From positions 5,270,001-5,334,000 of the forward strand of contig OY970367.1 in assembly GCA_963718635.1 (NCBI GenBank): a stretch of 64,000 nucleotides of DNA, in the 5' to 3' direction. This document shows positions 45,093 through 55,284 of this stretch, one piece after another. The notes under the pieces were generated by a model. It was not told where the DNA came from. It was given only the letters and a program-made list of their open reading frames with translations, and did not search any database. A program made the position numbers and the translations under genes. This DNA is from JAIOQJ01 sp963718635 (GTDB lineage: Bacteria; Planctomycetota; Planctomycetia; Gemmatales; Gemmataceae). Each line of letters starts with the position of its first letter. The stretch's first letter is position 1.

Positions 45093-47603
45093 ATGAAGGT
45101 CCCTCTCAACTGGCTACGCGAATATATCCCGCTAACAACGACTCTGCCTGAGTTGGTTGATCGTCTGACGATCTCCGGCCTGGAAGTCGCCAGCGTGCGC
45201 TTATTTGGTCTGCCAACGCCCGAAGGCCTACGCGCGAAGCAAGATGAACGCGGGCCAGTTTGGGATCGCGAAAGGATTGTCACCGCGCAGGTGCTCTCGA
45301 TCGAAAAGCATCCGAATGCCGACAAATTGAAGCTGGTGCAAGTCGATTACGGGATAGGCGCTCCTAAGCAAGTGGTGACAGGCGCCCCCAACATTAACGT
45401 CGGCGATAAGGGCCAAAAGGTCGTGATCGGCCTAAGCGGCTGTACTTATTTCGATGGCCATGCGACTCCGAAAAGCATCAAGGAGTTGAAGCCAAGCGTG
45501 CTGCGCGGCGTGCCGAGCGATGCGATGGTCATGTCTACCTTCGAACTGGGCATCGACGAAGAGCATGAAGGGATCATTCTGTTGGAAGAGGATGCACCGG
45601 TCGGCGCACCTCTGGCTGACTTCATGGGCGATGCGGTGCTCGAGCTCGATGTGCTGCCGAACATGGCGCGGTGCCTTTCCATGATTGGCGTTGCCCGCGA
45701 AGTGGCAGCACTCACCGGAGAAACGGCCACTGTAGCGAACCCTGAGCCGACCCATGCTGCCGAGTCGATCGAAGGCAAAGTACGTGTCGAGATCGCGGAC
45801 GCCAAGTTATGTCCGCGCTACTCGGCCATGCTGATCCGAGATGTCGTGATCCAACCCGCGCCGGGCTGGATGCGCCGTCGGCTCGCCTATGCCGGGATGA
45901 GGCCGATCAGCAACATCGTGGACATCACCAATTATGTCATGCTCGAGTATGGCCAGCCTTTGCACGCCTTTGACTACGATGTCCTCGCCCAACGGGCAGG
46001 CGGGCAAGCGCCAACTATCCGCGTTCGTGCTGCGATGCCCGGCGAGAAGCTCAAGACGCTCGATGGCGTTGAGCGCACGCTATCGCCCGAAAACTTGGTG
46101 ATAGCCGATGTTCTTGGGCCCATTGCCCTCGCTGGCGTGATGGGCGGCGCGGAAACCGAAGTGACGGCCGCCACGCGCAATATTCTGCTCGAATCGGCGA
46201 ACTTCGATTTCGTGAGCGTCCGCCGTACCGCCAAGCAGTTCAACTTGTTCAGCGAAGCAAGCACGCGTTACAGCAAAGGGATTCACCCCGAAGTTGTTAA
46301 GGCTGCGGCTTTACGGGCGGCGCAACTGATGCAGCGCCATGCGAACGGCCAAGTGCTGCAAGGCTCCATCGACAACTATCCCGCCCCGCTGCCGGCCCAG
46401 GTTATTTTGCTGAAGCAAAGCGAGATCAAGCGCTTGCTCGGCATCGAGTTTCCCGCTACCGAAGTCGAGCGAATCCTGAGTGCTCTCCAATTTCGCGTTG
46501 TTCGCGATGGCGACGGTTGGCAGGTGACGACGCCCAATTATCGCACCGACATCCAGGCCGGCGCTGCCGACCTGATCGAGGAACTGGCGCGCGTCTACGG
46601 CTACGATCGTCTTCCCACGACAATGCTCTCCGGCGCCCTTCCACCGCAACGCGCGAATCGCTCCTTGGCGCTCGAAGAGCGTCTTAAGGATTTGCTCGTC
46701 GGCGCCGGCCTGCAAGAGGTGATCACTTATTCGCTCACTTCAAAAGAGCGTGAGTCGGCCCTTGGCGTCACCGGCGCCTATGTGGAGTTAATCAATGAAA
46801 TCAGCAGCGACCGCAAGGTGATGCGGCAGAGCGTTTTGGCCAGCGTGCTGGAAGTTGCCAAGCACAATCTGCAACATGCCGAGTCCATCCGGCTCTTTGA
46901 AGTCGGTTTCGTTTACTTGCCGAAGTCGGGTGAAAAGCTGCCGGCCGAACCGCGTCGTCTGGCCATCGTTATGACCGGTCGTCACGCGCCGTCCGCTTGG
47001 GATGATCCACTGGGCGCGAAGCCCAAGACGCTCGATTTTTATGATTTGAAAGAAGTGGTCGAAGCGCTGGTCCGCGATTTTCATCTGGTGGGAGTGTCCT
47101 ACCGGGGGACGAAGGAGATTCCTTATCTCCATCCAGGCCGAGCGGCGGAGTTATTGCTAGGCGGCAAGGTCGCCGGCTGTTTCGGCGAGCTTCATCCGAA
47201 GGCGACACAGGCTTTTGAATTGGGCGAGCGTTCCATCCTCGTCGCCGACCTTGATCTCGAAAGTATTCTCGCAGTTGTGCCGGAGCGATTTCCGTATAAC
47301 CCGTTGCCCCGTTTCCCCGCAGCCCTGCGCGATATGGCGGTGATTGTCGAAGAAACTATGACACACGAACGAATAGCTGTCGAAATGTGCGCTGCCGGCG
47401 GCGAACTGCTCGGCGAAGCCCGCTTGTTCGATCTTTACAGAGGCGAGCCGATCCCCGCGGGCCAAAAGAGCCTGGCCTATGCGCTGACTTATCGCGCCGA
47501 TGACCGGACTCTCACCGATAAGGAAGTCGATAAGGCCCACAAGAAAATCGAAGACCGGCTACGGCACATGCTCAAAGCGCGGATTCGGGGGAAGGATGAG
47601 TAG
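45093..47603 (+). CDS. pheT: Phenylalanyl-tRNA synthetase beta subunit
   Basis: This is the 836-residue beta subunit of the tetrameric enzyme that charges tRNA-Phe. The start is ATG 45093 (MKVPLNWLREYIPLTTTLPE), the usual family N-terminus. Domains in order: tRNA-binding (ILSIEKHPNADKLKLVQVDY, GAPNINVGDK), B3/B4 editing (LCPRYSAMLIRDVVIQP, NIVDITNYVMLEYGQPLHAF), B5 (LLGIEFPATEVERILSAL, RTDIQAGAADLIEELARVYG), catalytic-like core, and a C-terminal FDX-ACB domain (RFPAALRDMAVIVEETM). pheS is not beside it, which is a departure from the common pheST order. A strong hairpin follows the stop. Confidence 0.96.
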   Translation: MKVPLNWLREYIPLTTTLPELVDRLTISGLEVASVRLFGLPTPEGLRAKQDERGPVWDRERIVTAQVLSIEKHPNADKLKLVQVDYGIGAPKQVVTGAPNINVGDKGQKVVIGLSGCTYFDGHATPKSIKELKPSVLRGVPSDAMVMSTFELGIDEEHEGIILLEEDAPVGAPLADFMGDAVLELDVLPNMARCLSMIGVAREVAALTGETATVANPEPTHAAESIEGKVRVEIADAKLCPRYSAMLIRDVVIQPAPGWMRRRLAYAGMRPISNIVDITNYVMLEYGQPLHAFDYDVLAQRAGGQAPTIRVRAAMPGEKLKTLDGVERTLSPENLVIADVLGPIALAGVMGGAETEVTAATRNILLESANFDFVSVRRTAKQFNLFSEASTRYSKGIHPEVVKAAALRAAQLMQRHANGQVLQGSIDNYPAPLPAQVILLKQSEIKRLLGIEFPATEVERILSALQFRVVRDGDGWQVTTPNYRTDIQAGAADLIEELARVYGYDRLPTTMLSGALPPQRANRSLALEERLKDLLVGAGLQEVITYSLTSKERESALGVTGAYVELINEISSDRKVMRQSVLASVLEVAKHNLQHAESIRLFEVGFVYLPKSGEKLPAEPRRLAIVMTGRHAPSAWDDPLGAKPKTLDFYDLKEVVEALVRDFHLVGVSYRGTKEIPYLHPGRAAELLLGGKVAGCFGELHPKATQAFELGERSILVADLDLESILAVVPERFPYNPLPRFPAALRDMAVIVEETMTHERIAVEMCAAGGELLGEARLFDLYRGEPIPAGQKSLAYALTYRADDRTLTDKEVDKAHKKIEDRLRHMLKARIRGKDE

Positions 47604-47638
47604 GGTTCGTGATGGTGAGAGCCCGTTGAAAGCTGGCG

Positions 47639-47693
47639 CAAGCCTGAAGCGCCAGCGAAGAGTGAAAAATTCTTCGCTGGCGCTCCAGGCTTG
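47639..47693. terminator. Hairpin after pheT built of CCTGAAGCGCCAGCG repeats
   Basis: Arms of 23 bases (47639-47661 and 47671-47693) match at 22 positions (CAAGCCTGAAGCGCCAGCGA and its complement). A weaker pair of the same family follows at about 47713-47772, and a further copy near 47795. The first hairpin is placed to end the pheT transcript. The rest of the gap to 47930 shows no gene. Confidence 0.7.
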
Positions 47694-47930
47694 TGACAGC
47701 CCGGTTGAATGCCTTCACGAGCCAGAAGTGCCAGCGAAGAAAGAAATCTTCGTAGGCGCTTCAGACTGGTGAAAGCCGTTCAAGGCTGGCACGAACCTGA
47801 AGCGCCTGCAGAGGTAGCGGCCGTGTTCCATGGCTCCGACGATGTGAATGCCGTGTTGCGAGCCCTATTGAATACAATGCCGGCACGGCCGCCTGTGGAC
47901 GCGGACGCTGCGTAAGAGGTTGCTAATAAC

Positions 47931-48680
47931 TTGGAAGCCGAATCACAAAATCCGAACGTTCCCAAAGCACCTGTGAAGCGTCGCTGGATACGTTGCGGAC
48001 TGGCTATCGTGCTCTGCATTGTTGTCTTCGGCGGTTGGTTCGTTGCACACATGCAAAAACGAATTACAGACGCGGGAGACGTACGTTTCGATGCGATGAA
48101 TAGACTAAAATACGTCGGTCTCGCAATCGCAAGTTATAACGCGGAACTTGGAGCACTGCCGCGAGCAGCAACATACGATGGACAGGGCAAACCATTGTTA
48201 AGCTGGAGAGTGGCACTTCTGCCGTATCTCGAAAAGCAACCACTTTATGATGAATTTAAACTGAACGAACCTTGGGATAGTCCTCACAAGCTGAAGCTCC
48301 TGCCCCGTATGCCGTGGGACTATCAGCAAGGACGGAAGCCCGAGAAAAATAGCGAGGGCATGACGTATCTCCAGTTGTTCCATGGCCGAGGCGCCACGTT
48401 CGATGATCAAGACTTACCGCTTTCGCTCGCAAAACTAACAAAAGATCCCGCAAGGACGATCCTAGTCGTCGAAGGCGCCGAGGCTGTGCCGTGGACAAAA
48501 CCTGCAGATTTGGCTTACGACGACGATCAACCGTTGCCGAAGCTTGGGACGTTATGGCAGTCGGGTTTCCTCTGCCTTTTTGCCGATGGTCACGTGCAAA
48601 CCATTCCGAGAGATGTTCAGGAAACACAGTTGCGGTTGGCAATCACACGCAAGGGAAAGCAAGCCGATGAGTTTCCTTAA
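47931..48680 (+). CDS. DUF1559-like membrane-anchored protein
   Basis: TTG 47931 starts a 249-residue protein with one N-terminal membrane helix (GLAIVLCIVVFGGWFVAHM) instead of a pseudopilin motif. The rest is like DUF1559: MNRLKYVGLAIASYNAELGA, KPLLSWRVALLPYLEKQPLY, KLNEPWDSPHKLKLL, and the ending CLFADGHVQTIPRD. It is a known variant of the planctomycete family, of unclear role. It stands 27 bases before the PL9 lyase gene, in the same direction. Confidence 0.8.
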   Translation: MEAESQNPNVPKAPVKRRWIRCGLAIVLCIVVFGGWFVAHMQKRITDAGDVRFDAMNRLKYVGLAIASYNAELGALPRAATYDGQGKPLLSWRVALLPYLEKQPLYDEFKLNEPWDSPHKLKLLPRMPWDYQQGRKPEKNSEGMTYLQLFHGRGATFDDQDLPLSLAKLTKDPARTILVVEGAEAVPWTKPADLAYDDDQPLPKLGTLWQSGFLCLFADGHVQTIPRDVQETQLRLAITRKGKQADEFP

Positions 48681-48707
48681 CAGACCATTTAACCCTGGAA
48701 ATTCATC

Positions 48708-50013
48708 ATGAGATTCTCCCTCTTATTCCTACTGGCGTTTACGTCCAGCGCCTCACCCGCTGAATTCTACGTCTCGCCCACCGGCGACGACGCTAACCCC
48801 GGCACGCTGGCAATGCCGTTCGCCACCATCCAGCGCGCAAGATGCCGTCGCTGCCGGCGACACGGTTTGGCTACGCGGCGGCACGTACTTCATGAAAGAA
48901 AGCCAAATCGCCAGGAAGCGGCGGATATTCGCTTATGTCACCTTTCTGGACAAAAGCGGCACGAAAGATAAGCGCATCAACTACTGGGCTTATAAGGACG
49001 AAAAGCCAATCTTTGATTTTTCGGCCGTCAAACCTCTAGGTTTGCGGATTGATGCCTTTTACACGAGCGGCTCGTGGATCCACTTCAAAGGGTTGGAAGT
49101 GATTGGCGTTCAAGTCACAATCAAAGAACATACCCAATCGATCTGCTTTGAGAACGATGGCAGCCATAACATCTACGAACAGTTAAGCATGCACGACGGC
49201 CAGGCCATCGGCATCTACAGCGTACGCGGCGGCGACAATTTATTCCTGAATTGCGATGCCTACCGCAATCACGATTTCCTCTCTGAGGACGGCAAAGGGG
49301 GCAACGTCGATGGCTTTGGCTGTCACCCACCTGAGGGTGCAACAGGCAATGTCTTCCGGGGCTGCCGGGCGTGGTTCAATAGCGACGATGGCTACGACTG
49401 CATTGGAGCGCGCGAGCCGGTCGTGTTCGAAAATTGCTGGGCGCTCTATAGCGGCTATTCGACCGAGTTCAAATCACTGGGTGACGGCAATGGATTCAAA
49501 GCGGGAGGCTATGGAACCACGACCGCCAACAAACTGCCGAATCCGATTCCACGCCATACCGTACGCTTTTGTCTGGCCGTGCGCAACAAAGCGAGCGGCT
49601 TCTATTCGAACCACCATGTGGGCGGCAGCGATTGGTTCAACAATACCGCCTATCGCAATGGCACCAACTTCAACATGCTCAGTCGCCTGGCGGATAACCG
49701 GACGGATGTCGATGGCTATGGCCATAAATTGCGCAATAATCTGAGCTACAAGAGCAAAGTGGATTTGTCTAAGTTTGACAAAGTGAAAAGCGATGCTGCC
49801 CACAACTCGTTTGACTTAGAACTCAAACTCACGGACAACGAATTCCTCAGCGTCGATGAAACCGAGTTGATCCAGCCGCGCCAAGCGAACGGCGATTTGC
49901 CGATTATCAAGTTTCTACATCCCGCTGAAGGAAGCCAACTGGTCGGCAAAGGCGTTGACATTGGCTTGCCATTTCGGGGCAAAGCGCCGACTATCGGGGC
50001 GTTTGAAAAGTGA
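48708..50013 (+). CDS. Secreted PL9-like polysaccharide lyase (right-handed beta-helix), frameshifted
   Basis: A signal peptide (MRFSLLFLLAFTSSASPA) leads into EFYVSPTGDDANPGTLAMPF. A one-base shift near 48834 continues as AQDAVAAGDTVWLRGGTYFM. The body is a right-handed parallel beta-helix of the PL9 pectate-lyase kind: GSWIHFKGLEVIGVQVTI, SMHDGQAIGIYSVRGGDNLF, RNHDFLSEDGKGGNVDGFGC, SDDGYDCIGAREPVVFENC, FCLAVRNKASGFYSNHH. Near the end LTDNEFLSVDETELIQPRQA is typical. Length about 434 residues. PL9 enzymes cleave pectin or related uronic acid polymers; the true substrate is unknown. Confidence 0.82.
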
Positions 50014-50117
50014 AGCGGGTCGTAGCACTTTTAGGTTTTCAAAATTCGCGCACACTGCGAAAATTTACAGAGGGGTTAGTGTTTTGATGGTGGCTAGGGG
50101 CGCTTTCTTGGCTGAGA

Positions 50118-50169
50118 GTACTCTTCACGCTCCGCGTAAAAAAGTCTAAACGCGGAGCGTGAAGAGTAC
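50118..50169. repeat. Perfect hairpin, 20-base arms
   Basis: GTACTCTTCACGCTCCGCGT at 50118-50137 is perfectly complementary to 50150-50169, with a 12-base A-rich loop. It lies between convergent genes (PL9 end 50013 and the gene ending 50198). It could act as a bidirectional terminator and is probably a dispersed repeat. Confidence 0.85.
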
Positions 50170-50197
50170 ATTAGTCCCGGAAGTATTGAAAACCCTT

Positions 50198-52186
50198 TCA
50201 ACCATCTGCGGCAACACTGTTTTTCTGCGCGGGCCGACTCGGCCGATCGAGGCCAAGCGCCGCTCGTTTGCGTTCGCGTACACCGGGGGGAATCCAAAGG
50301 TTGCCTTCCGGATCCACGCCATCGTAAGGGCCATTCAAGTTAGCGTACGGAATGATGCCCTGGAATTTGTCTTTCATCGATTGCACACCCCATACAAGGT
50401 TGATGGGAGCTGACTGGCTGAGGGGTGTACCGCTGCGCAATCAGATCGAAAACGACGAACGACGCTTGCAGCTTGCTCGTCGAAACCTCGCGCAGGGCCG
50501 TCAGGTAATTGTATTGGATCTCGAATGTTTCCCCGGCGAGGTTATCGTTCACCTGGCGATAGCGGGCGTGTTTCAGCAAGAGGTCGCCCCACGGGCCGGG
50601 CTTGCCCGACGTTCCCAGAACGCGCTCATATAGTTCGATCGCTCGATTCGGATTCGCCTGTCGCCGTTTACGATCCGCTTGGAAAAGAATCTTACGGGCG
50701 TTGATCATCCCATCATCTTTTTCTGCTTCCGCTTGATAGAGGAAGAATTCAGCATTGGTGATGCTCAGCCCGTAGCGCATTTGCCGAAGTTCGTTGAGCA
50801 CCGCAGCGAATCGAGAAGCACAGGGTCATTTTGCTCGTCGGCACGAAGAGGCGGCAACTCGGCGCTCTCAATCTGGAAGCCACGCTTGTTGGCATAGATC
50901 TTCGCCCGTTTCTCCGCAGCAATTCGTTCGGCCGGTTGTAAATGAGGATATTCAGCCCGACTCAGGGTTAGCCACATATCGTAGGCCCTGGCCCACTCTT
51001 CTTTCGCATTCCCGGTGGGTTTGATCTTCACATCTTCCTTGAACCAGCGATTGCTGCCGACGCGTTGATCGTCCACCACCCAGTCGTCTTGATCGAACCA
51101 GCCTTCTTTCGACAACTGGTCCGCTACGAACGTTTGGGCGCGCGATGGCCCTTGGCGGAAAATGACACTGGAAGGCTGCTTCGGCACGCGCCGCTTACCC
51201 TCGGGGTCACGGTAATTGAGATTGCTTTCTCCGGGCAGCGGGACCACCTCGTTGGCGTAGAGAAACCAGAGGCGAGCGATTCGCACCGCTGAGGCTTGTC
51301 CATCGCCGATGTCGCTGTCCGCGTTCAATTGTTCATCGCCTCGTCGATCGAACCGCGCTGGCAGTACCGGAAACTGCTTTAGACGCTCCTCCAACATTTT
51401 CGGCGCATCATCCCGAAAGCGGTTCGGCAGGACCTCATTGTCTTTGAGGAACTGCACCACATCCATCGGCGTCTTCACGAGATAGCGCGGATCCTGCTCA
51501 TTGCCTTGAGCATCTCGACTTTGCGGGATCGCGGTCTCTCTCAGACGACGGACAAATTGAGGATGCGCTTCGCAAAACGCTTTGAAGGCATTCAAGTCAA
51601 CCCGGCCGCCTTTAAGTAAAGTCCGGTAGTCGCGCTCGTCCTTCGGCATGCAAGACATTTGAAAAAGAGAGCGCAGCGTCGTGACCTTATCGCTAACAGT
51701 AAATTTATTCTGATAGTATGTCGCGTTGGCGTAGCGCAGCTGAGGGTTATAGCGGTTGGCGGTCTCACCCTCGGCCAACAGGTTGATGCCCCGGGCGATA
51801 TAGAAATACATATCGTTGAGCCGGTCCATCTCAACGGAGACGTTGTACGTCAGATTCCAACTTTGAAACAGCCAAGGCGTTTCGAAATGCGGTTGCAACT
51901 TGGTGATTGATTTGATAATTAACTCGAGCTCGTTCCATTCGTGTCTTGCCTGCTTTTCCTGAGCGGAAATCCACAGCGCACAAATGGCAAAGCCGCGCGA
52001 ACCGGTGAGTAATAAGCGGATCGCCGCCCCCGAGAACTCCGCATCGCCCTGGTTCAGTTCGTTCAGGTCGAGCCGATCTGATTGTTCTTGAATGCTCCAT
52101 CGCCCAATACTCTTTTTAAGTTCAGCTGTCGGCATCGCCAACACGCCGCGTGCGAAAAAGGTGAGCGTAAAAAGGGCGATCATCAT
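50198..52186 (-). CDS. Large planctomycete protein of unknown function, two frameshifts
   Basis: The protein starts near 52186 with one membrane helix (MMIALFTLTFFARGVLAMP) and goes on with long helical, Trp/Tyr-rich regions (LQPHFETPWLFQSWNLTYNV, DRLNDMYFYIARGINLLAEG, EEWARAYDMWLTLSRAEY). A one-base shift near 50785 joins DPVLLDSLR to VLNELRQMRYGLSITNAEFF. A second near 50405 joins LIAQRYTP to QSAPINLVWGVQSMKDKFQG. The last part ends at 50198. Corrected length is about 662 residues. I recall similar large proteins in planctomycetes but no function. It may be an inner-membrane-anchored scaffold. Confidence 0.7.
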
Positions 52187-52305
52187 GCCGAAGTAGATCA
52201 GCTTCGCCGGCCCGCCGCCCGTTGATAGGAATTAGACATGATGGAGAGTATCCTTTGCGACTTACTGTTGCCAATTGAGCAAATCTATCACAGAAGTAGA
52301 ACCAC

Positions 52306-52418
52306 ACTAACCCGAAGCGTAGCGAGGTTTGCTTTCGTAGAGAGAACAAATCGAATCCCTAGGCAGGAACTATACTAACCCGAAGCGTGAGCGAGGCAAT
52401 CCCCGAAGCGTTAGCAAG
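52306..52418. repeat. REP-like repeats on the 3' side of the RAYT gene
   Basis: Three copies of a ~20-base unit are present: CTAACCCGAAGCGTAGCGAG near 52307, CTAACCCGAAGCGTGAGCGA near 52375 and CCCCGAAGCGTTAGCAAGG near 52401. The same units occur inverted beyond the start of the transposase gene (52946 on). This mirrored layout is what REP-associated transposases have in proteobacteria. Confidence 0.8.
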
Positions 52419-52426
52419 GTGACGTT

Positions 52427-52928
52427 TTATTGACAATCGCGAACATAAATGACTGTGTCGGCAAGGCCGGCTGGATCGTTGATGTAACGCTGGCTTCCAC
52501 GTTCGGCCCACCATTTTTCGCGAATCGCCGACCGGTTGCTTTGACCGAGCTAACTCTTTCAGTTTGCGAGTACACCAAGCCTTGATTTGACTACGAACGA
52601 TTTCTGGCGCCGCCGAAGCCGTTACGACTAGATGCATGTGATTGGTCCGGCAGTTGACGGCATGAAGAGTCCAACCTCGAAAGCGACAGGTTTCTGCAAC
52701 TTGCATGTTTACGGCGGTCCGCTGTTCAAAGTCTAACAGACAAGCGTCTTCAGTCATTCGGGACGCGGCTTCGAGCTTTCGAATGGGGTCCGGCAGCCGC
52801 CATCCTGTGCGATATTCCACCCAGCCGCGCATGTCGCCAGGAAGCCAGCAACCATAAGTAGCCCAGGTCAGAAAATAAGCAATGGGATCGGGCAGCGGGG
52901 GCTCGTTCCCGCGTGCTTTCATGTTCAT
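52427..52928 (-). CDS. REP-associated tyrosine transposase (RAYT, Y1 type), frameshifted
   Basis: This Y1-type single-strand transposase of ~167 residues begins PDPIAYFLTWATYGCWLPGD and has the HUH motif in CRTNHMHLVVTA. The catalytic Tyr would be in the C-terminal helix. Near 52545 the frame shifts by one base. The other frame provides REKWWAERGSQRYINDPAGL and a Tyr in VIYVRDCQ, then TAA at 52427, as in the family. Without correction the frame runs to 52359 with an unlikely tail. It lies between mirrored CCCGAAGCG repeats, so it probably moves or trims them. Confidence 0.85.
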
Positions 52929-52945
52929 CTCTCCGAAAAAGCAAA

Positions 52946-53214
52946 CCTCGCTAACGCTTCGGGGTTTGCCTCGCTTACGCTTCGGGTTAGTGTGAGGGTT
53001 GCAGCATATTGCGATACTGCTGGCCCTCGCTAACGTTTGCCTCGCTTACGCTTCGGGTTAGTGTGAGGGTTGCAGCATATTGCGATACTGCTGGCCCTCG
53101 CTAACGTTTGCCTCGCTTACGCTTCGGGTTAGTGTGAGGGTTGCAGCATATTGCGATGCTAACCCTCGCTAACGCTTCGGGGCCTGCCTCGCTTACGCTT
53201 CGGGTTAGTGTAGC
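52946..53214. repeat. REP-like tandem array, 71-base period
   Basis: The array starts with an inverted REP-like unit CCTCGCTAACGCTTCGGGG. A 71-base unit then repeats about three times from 52965 (next units at 53036 and 53107). Each unit holds GCCTCGCTTACGCTTCGGGT, a TGTGAGGGTTGCAGCATATT spacer and CCCTCGCTAACG. The last unit lacks eight bases (ACTGCTGG) and ends with another REP-like pair near 53214. It fills the gap between the transposase start and the end of the ABC permease gene. Confidence 0.9.
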
Positions 53215-53238
53215 GCTTTGCATCGGGCCACCCTCTGG

Positions 53239-55264
53239 CTACGCCGCAATCTCCCGAGACCGCATTAAATAATACGCCAGCACTGCCCAGGGGAGCATAT
53301 AGGCGATCAAAAATATCAAATTCAGCACAATAAAATCAGTTCTCACACTAAAACCTTGTTCCAAATATTTAGACCACGTGAACCGCTCGGCATCCGGAAT
53401 TACATCAAATAGTCGGCGCAGCATCCAGCGATACAGTTCGTCGAAGTTGAGACCCGCTTGAATGGTCGGTGTTTTTTCGAGCTCAGCGCCCGATGTGGTG
53501 CCTTTCACAAGCCGGGTAAGCGATTCAAAAGGGCCGCCGCCGACGTTGCCCCCGGCTGCCAGACTCTTGATGAAACTTTCAAAATAGCCGGCCAGGAACA
53601 AGAACAGGGCCACCAGAATGCTGACGACGCCAGCCAGATAAGTGCTGGCAGCAACCGCAAGGCCGATGACAATGGTCAGGCGACACCAAAGACCGATGGC
53701 CGCCTTGAAGAAGTTGAGCGAGAAACTCCCCTCATCTTCGAGAAAATAAAGATCGAACGGCGCGACGCCAATGAACTGACTGGGAGATTCGCACTTCACC
53801 TTCACTTGCAGCCGGGGTAATTCGACGGGCGACGGCTTCGCCCGGTCCTTGCCGGGGGTCCCATCGAGCGCGCTAATAATCAGACCGGGGGGAACTTTGA
53901 GACCGTAAGTATGATAATCGTAGACCATGTAACTGCGGAATTCGTAGCGGCCGAACTTCTCGGCGATTGCATTCATCTTTTCCCAATCGCGCTTGGCCGT
54001 CTCGGAACCGGACTCATCTTCGGGAACTACATTTCTCGAACCGAAGGCAGCATTTATCTCTTTCTTATACTCGTCTTCGCGCGCCTGATCCCATTTCCAG
54101 GTAACGAAATCGAACGAACAGAGGACGCCCTGATTTTCCGTCCCTTTGGTCGTTCGATAAACGTCGAAAGCAAACTCAAGGGGGACGGCGGCCATATCTC
54201 GCAGCGGACGCAATTCGCTCGCGTTTGAGAAATTCCAGATCGCGCGATGCGAACTCGTCTCACCGCCCGCGATGTATTTGCGGTAGCCGTACTCTCGGCC
54301 CACATCGACACCGGTGAACGTCTGCGTTTGCAAGCGTCGCTCTTCGAGCCGTTCCCGTGCGTAATCGAGGCTGGCCGTAGATCGGCAGCCGTGCTTTCAT
54401 GCTCTCTTTCTTGGCCGCTTCATCCACGTTGCTGGTCAGGATAAAGAGCAAGCTCGCCGCCGTGAGGAAAAAGAGGGCGATGGTTTCGAGCGCCGCATAG
54501 CCTAGAAAACGCCCGAGAACGATTTCAAAGCGCTCGACCGGCTTCGTCACGATCGTATGAATGGTCTGGTTCTTAATGTCGTTCGGGATGCTGAAGCCGG
54601 AGAGCAACAAAGCCGTGGCCGTCAGCAGGACGGTCATCGCTAATGCCACAACGCCAATGGTCGTTTTCAGCATGTCTTCCGGCTTCACCTGCTTGAAGCC
54701 GAACCAGGTGGCAGGGAAAAGGAAAATCAGCAGAAAGATGAAGAAGACCCAGATGACGCGACGGCGCACCGCTTCCTTGAAACTGAGCTTGGCCAGGGCA
54801 TAGATGCGCCGACCGCGCAGTCGAAAGAGGTCGAGTACAAACGGCTCGCCAAGTGCGATAATCGCGAACAGGCCGCCGATCGCCAGCACGGAATCGGCGC
54901 TTTTCTCTAAAAGAGTCCCTTCGCGTGGCGGCGGCGGTTGATCGGGGTTTTGCTGTTGTTTGGCAGCGGCTTGCGGATCGACAGGAGGAGCGTCGAGATG
55001 GATAGCAACCGTTAATCCGAACGCAACGAGATAGACGATCAGTGCGGTAATTCCCGCATAAGCCATGAAGTGGGATATAAGCGTGCGCCGACTGCTGGCG
55101 ATTGCCGGCGCCGGTGTGGCGACGACGTAAAGGACCCAGAAGAGCAAGCCGACGGCTGCGAAGCCGCCGACATCCTGCAGCCAGGTGATTGCCAGTTGGC
55201 CGAGATCAGCCCAGCTTTCGGAACGCTTTTCCAGTTCCATGACGCCGAGCAAAGCGGGAAACAT
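53239..55264 (-). CDS. ABC-2 type permease, frameshifted
   Basis: This large membrane protein starts near 55264 (MFPALLGVMELEKRSESWAD). Hydrophobic segments include FAAVGLLFWVLYVVAT, AYAGITALIVYLVAFGLTVA, IWVFFIFLLIFLFPATWFGF, VVALAMTVLLTATALLLSGF, LETIALFFLTAASLLFIL. The permease hallmark NQTIHTIVTKPVERFEIVLG is present. Near 54372 a one-base shift joins ARLPIYGQ to LDYARERLEERRLQTQTFTG. An extracytoplasmic domain and a second membrane part (FIVLNLIFLIAYMLPWAVLA at the end) follow. Corrected length is about 675 residues. It pairs with the ATPase encoded 20 bases upstream; the substrate is unknown. Confidence 0.82.
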
Positions 55265-55284
55265 AACCGTTGGCCTCTATTTTT

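Noticed and set aside
47709..47915. Short + strand frame before the DUF1559-like gene
   Set aside because: It begins inside the CCTGAAGCG repeat cluster and has no protein features; its last part alone looks protein-like but is too short to support.
52965..53175. CRISPR array
   Set aside because: The 71-base units are contiguous with no unique spacers between them; they consist of REP-like halves.
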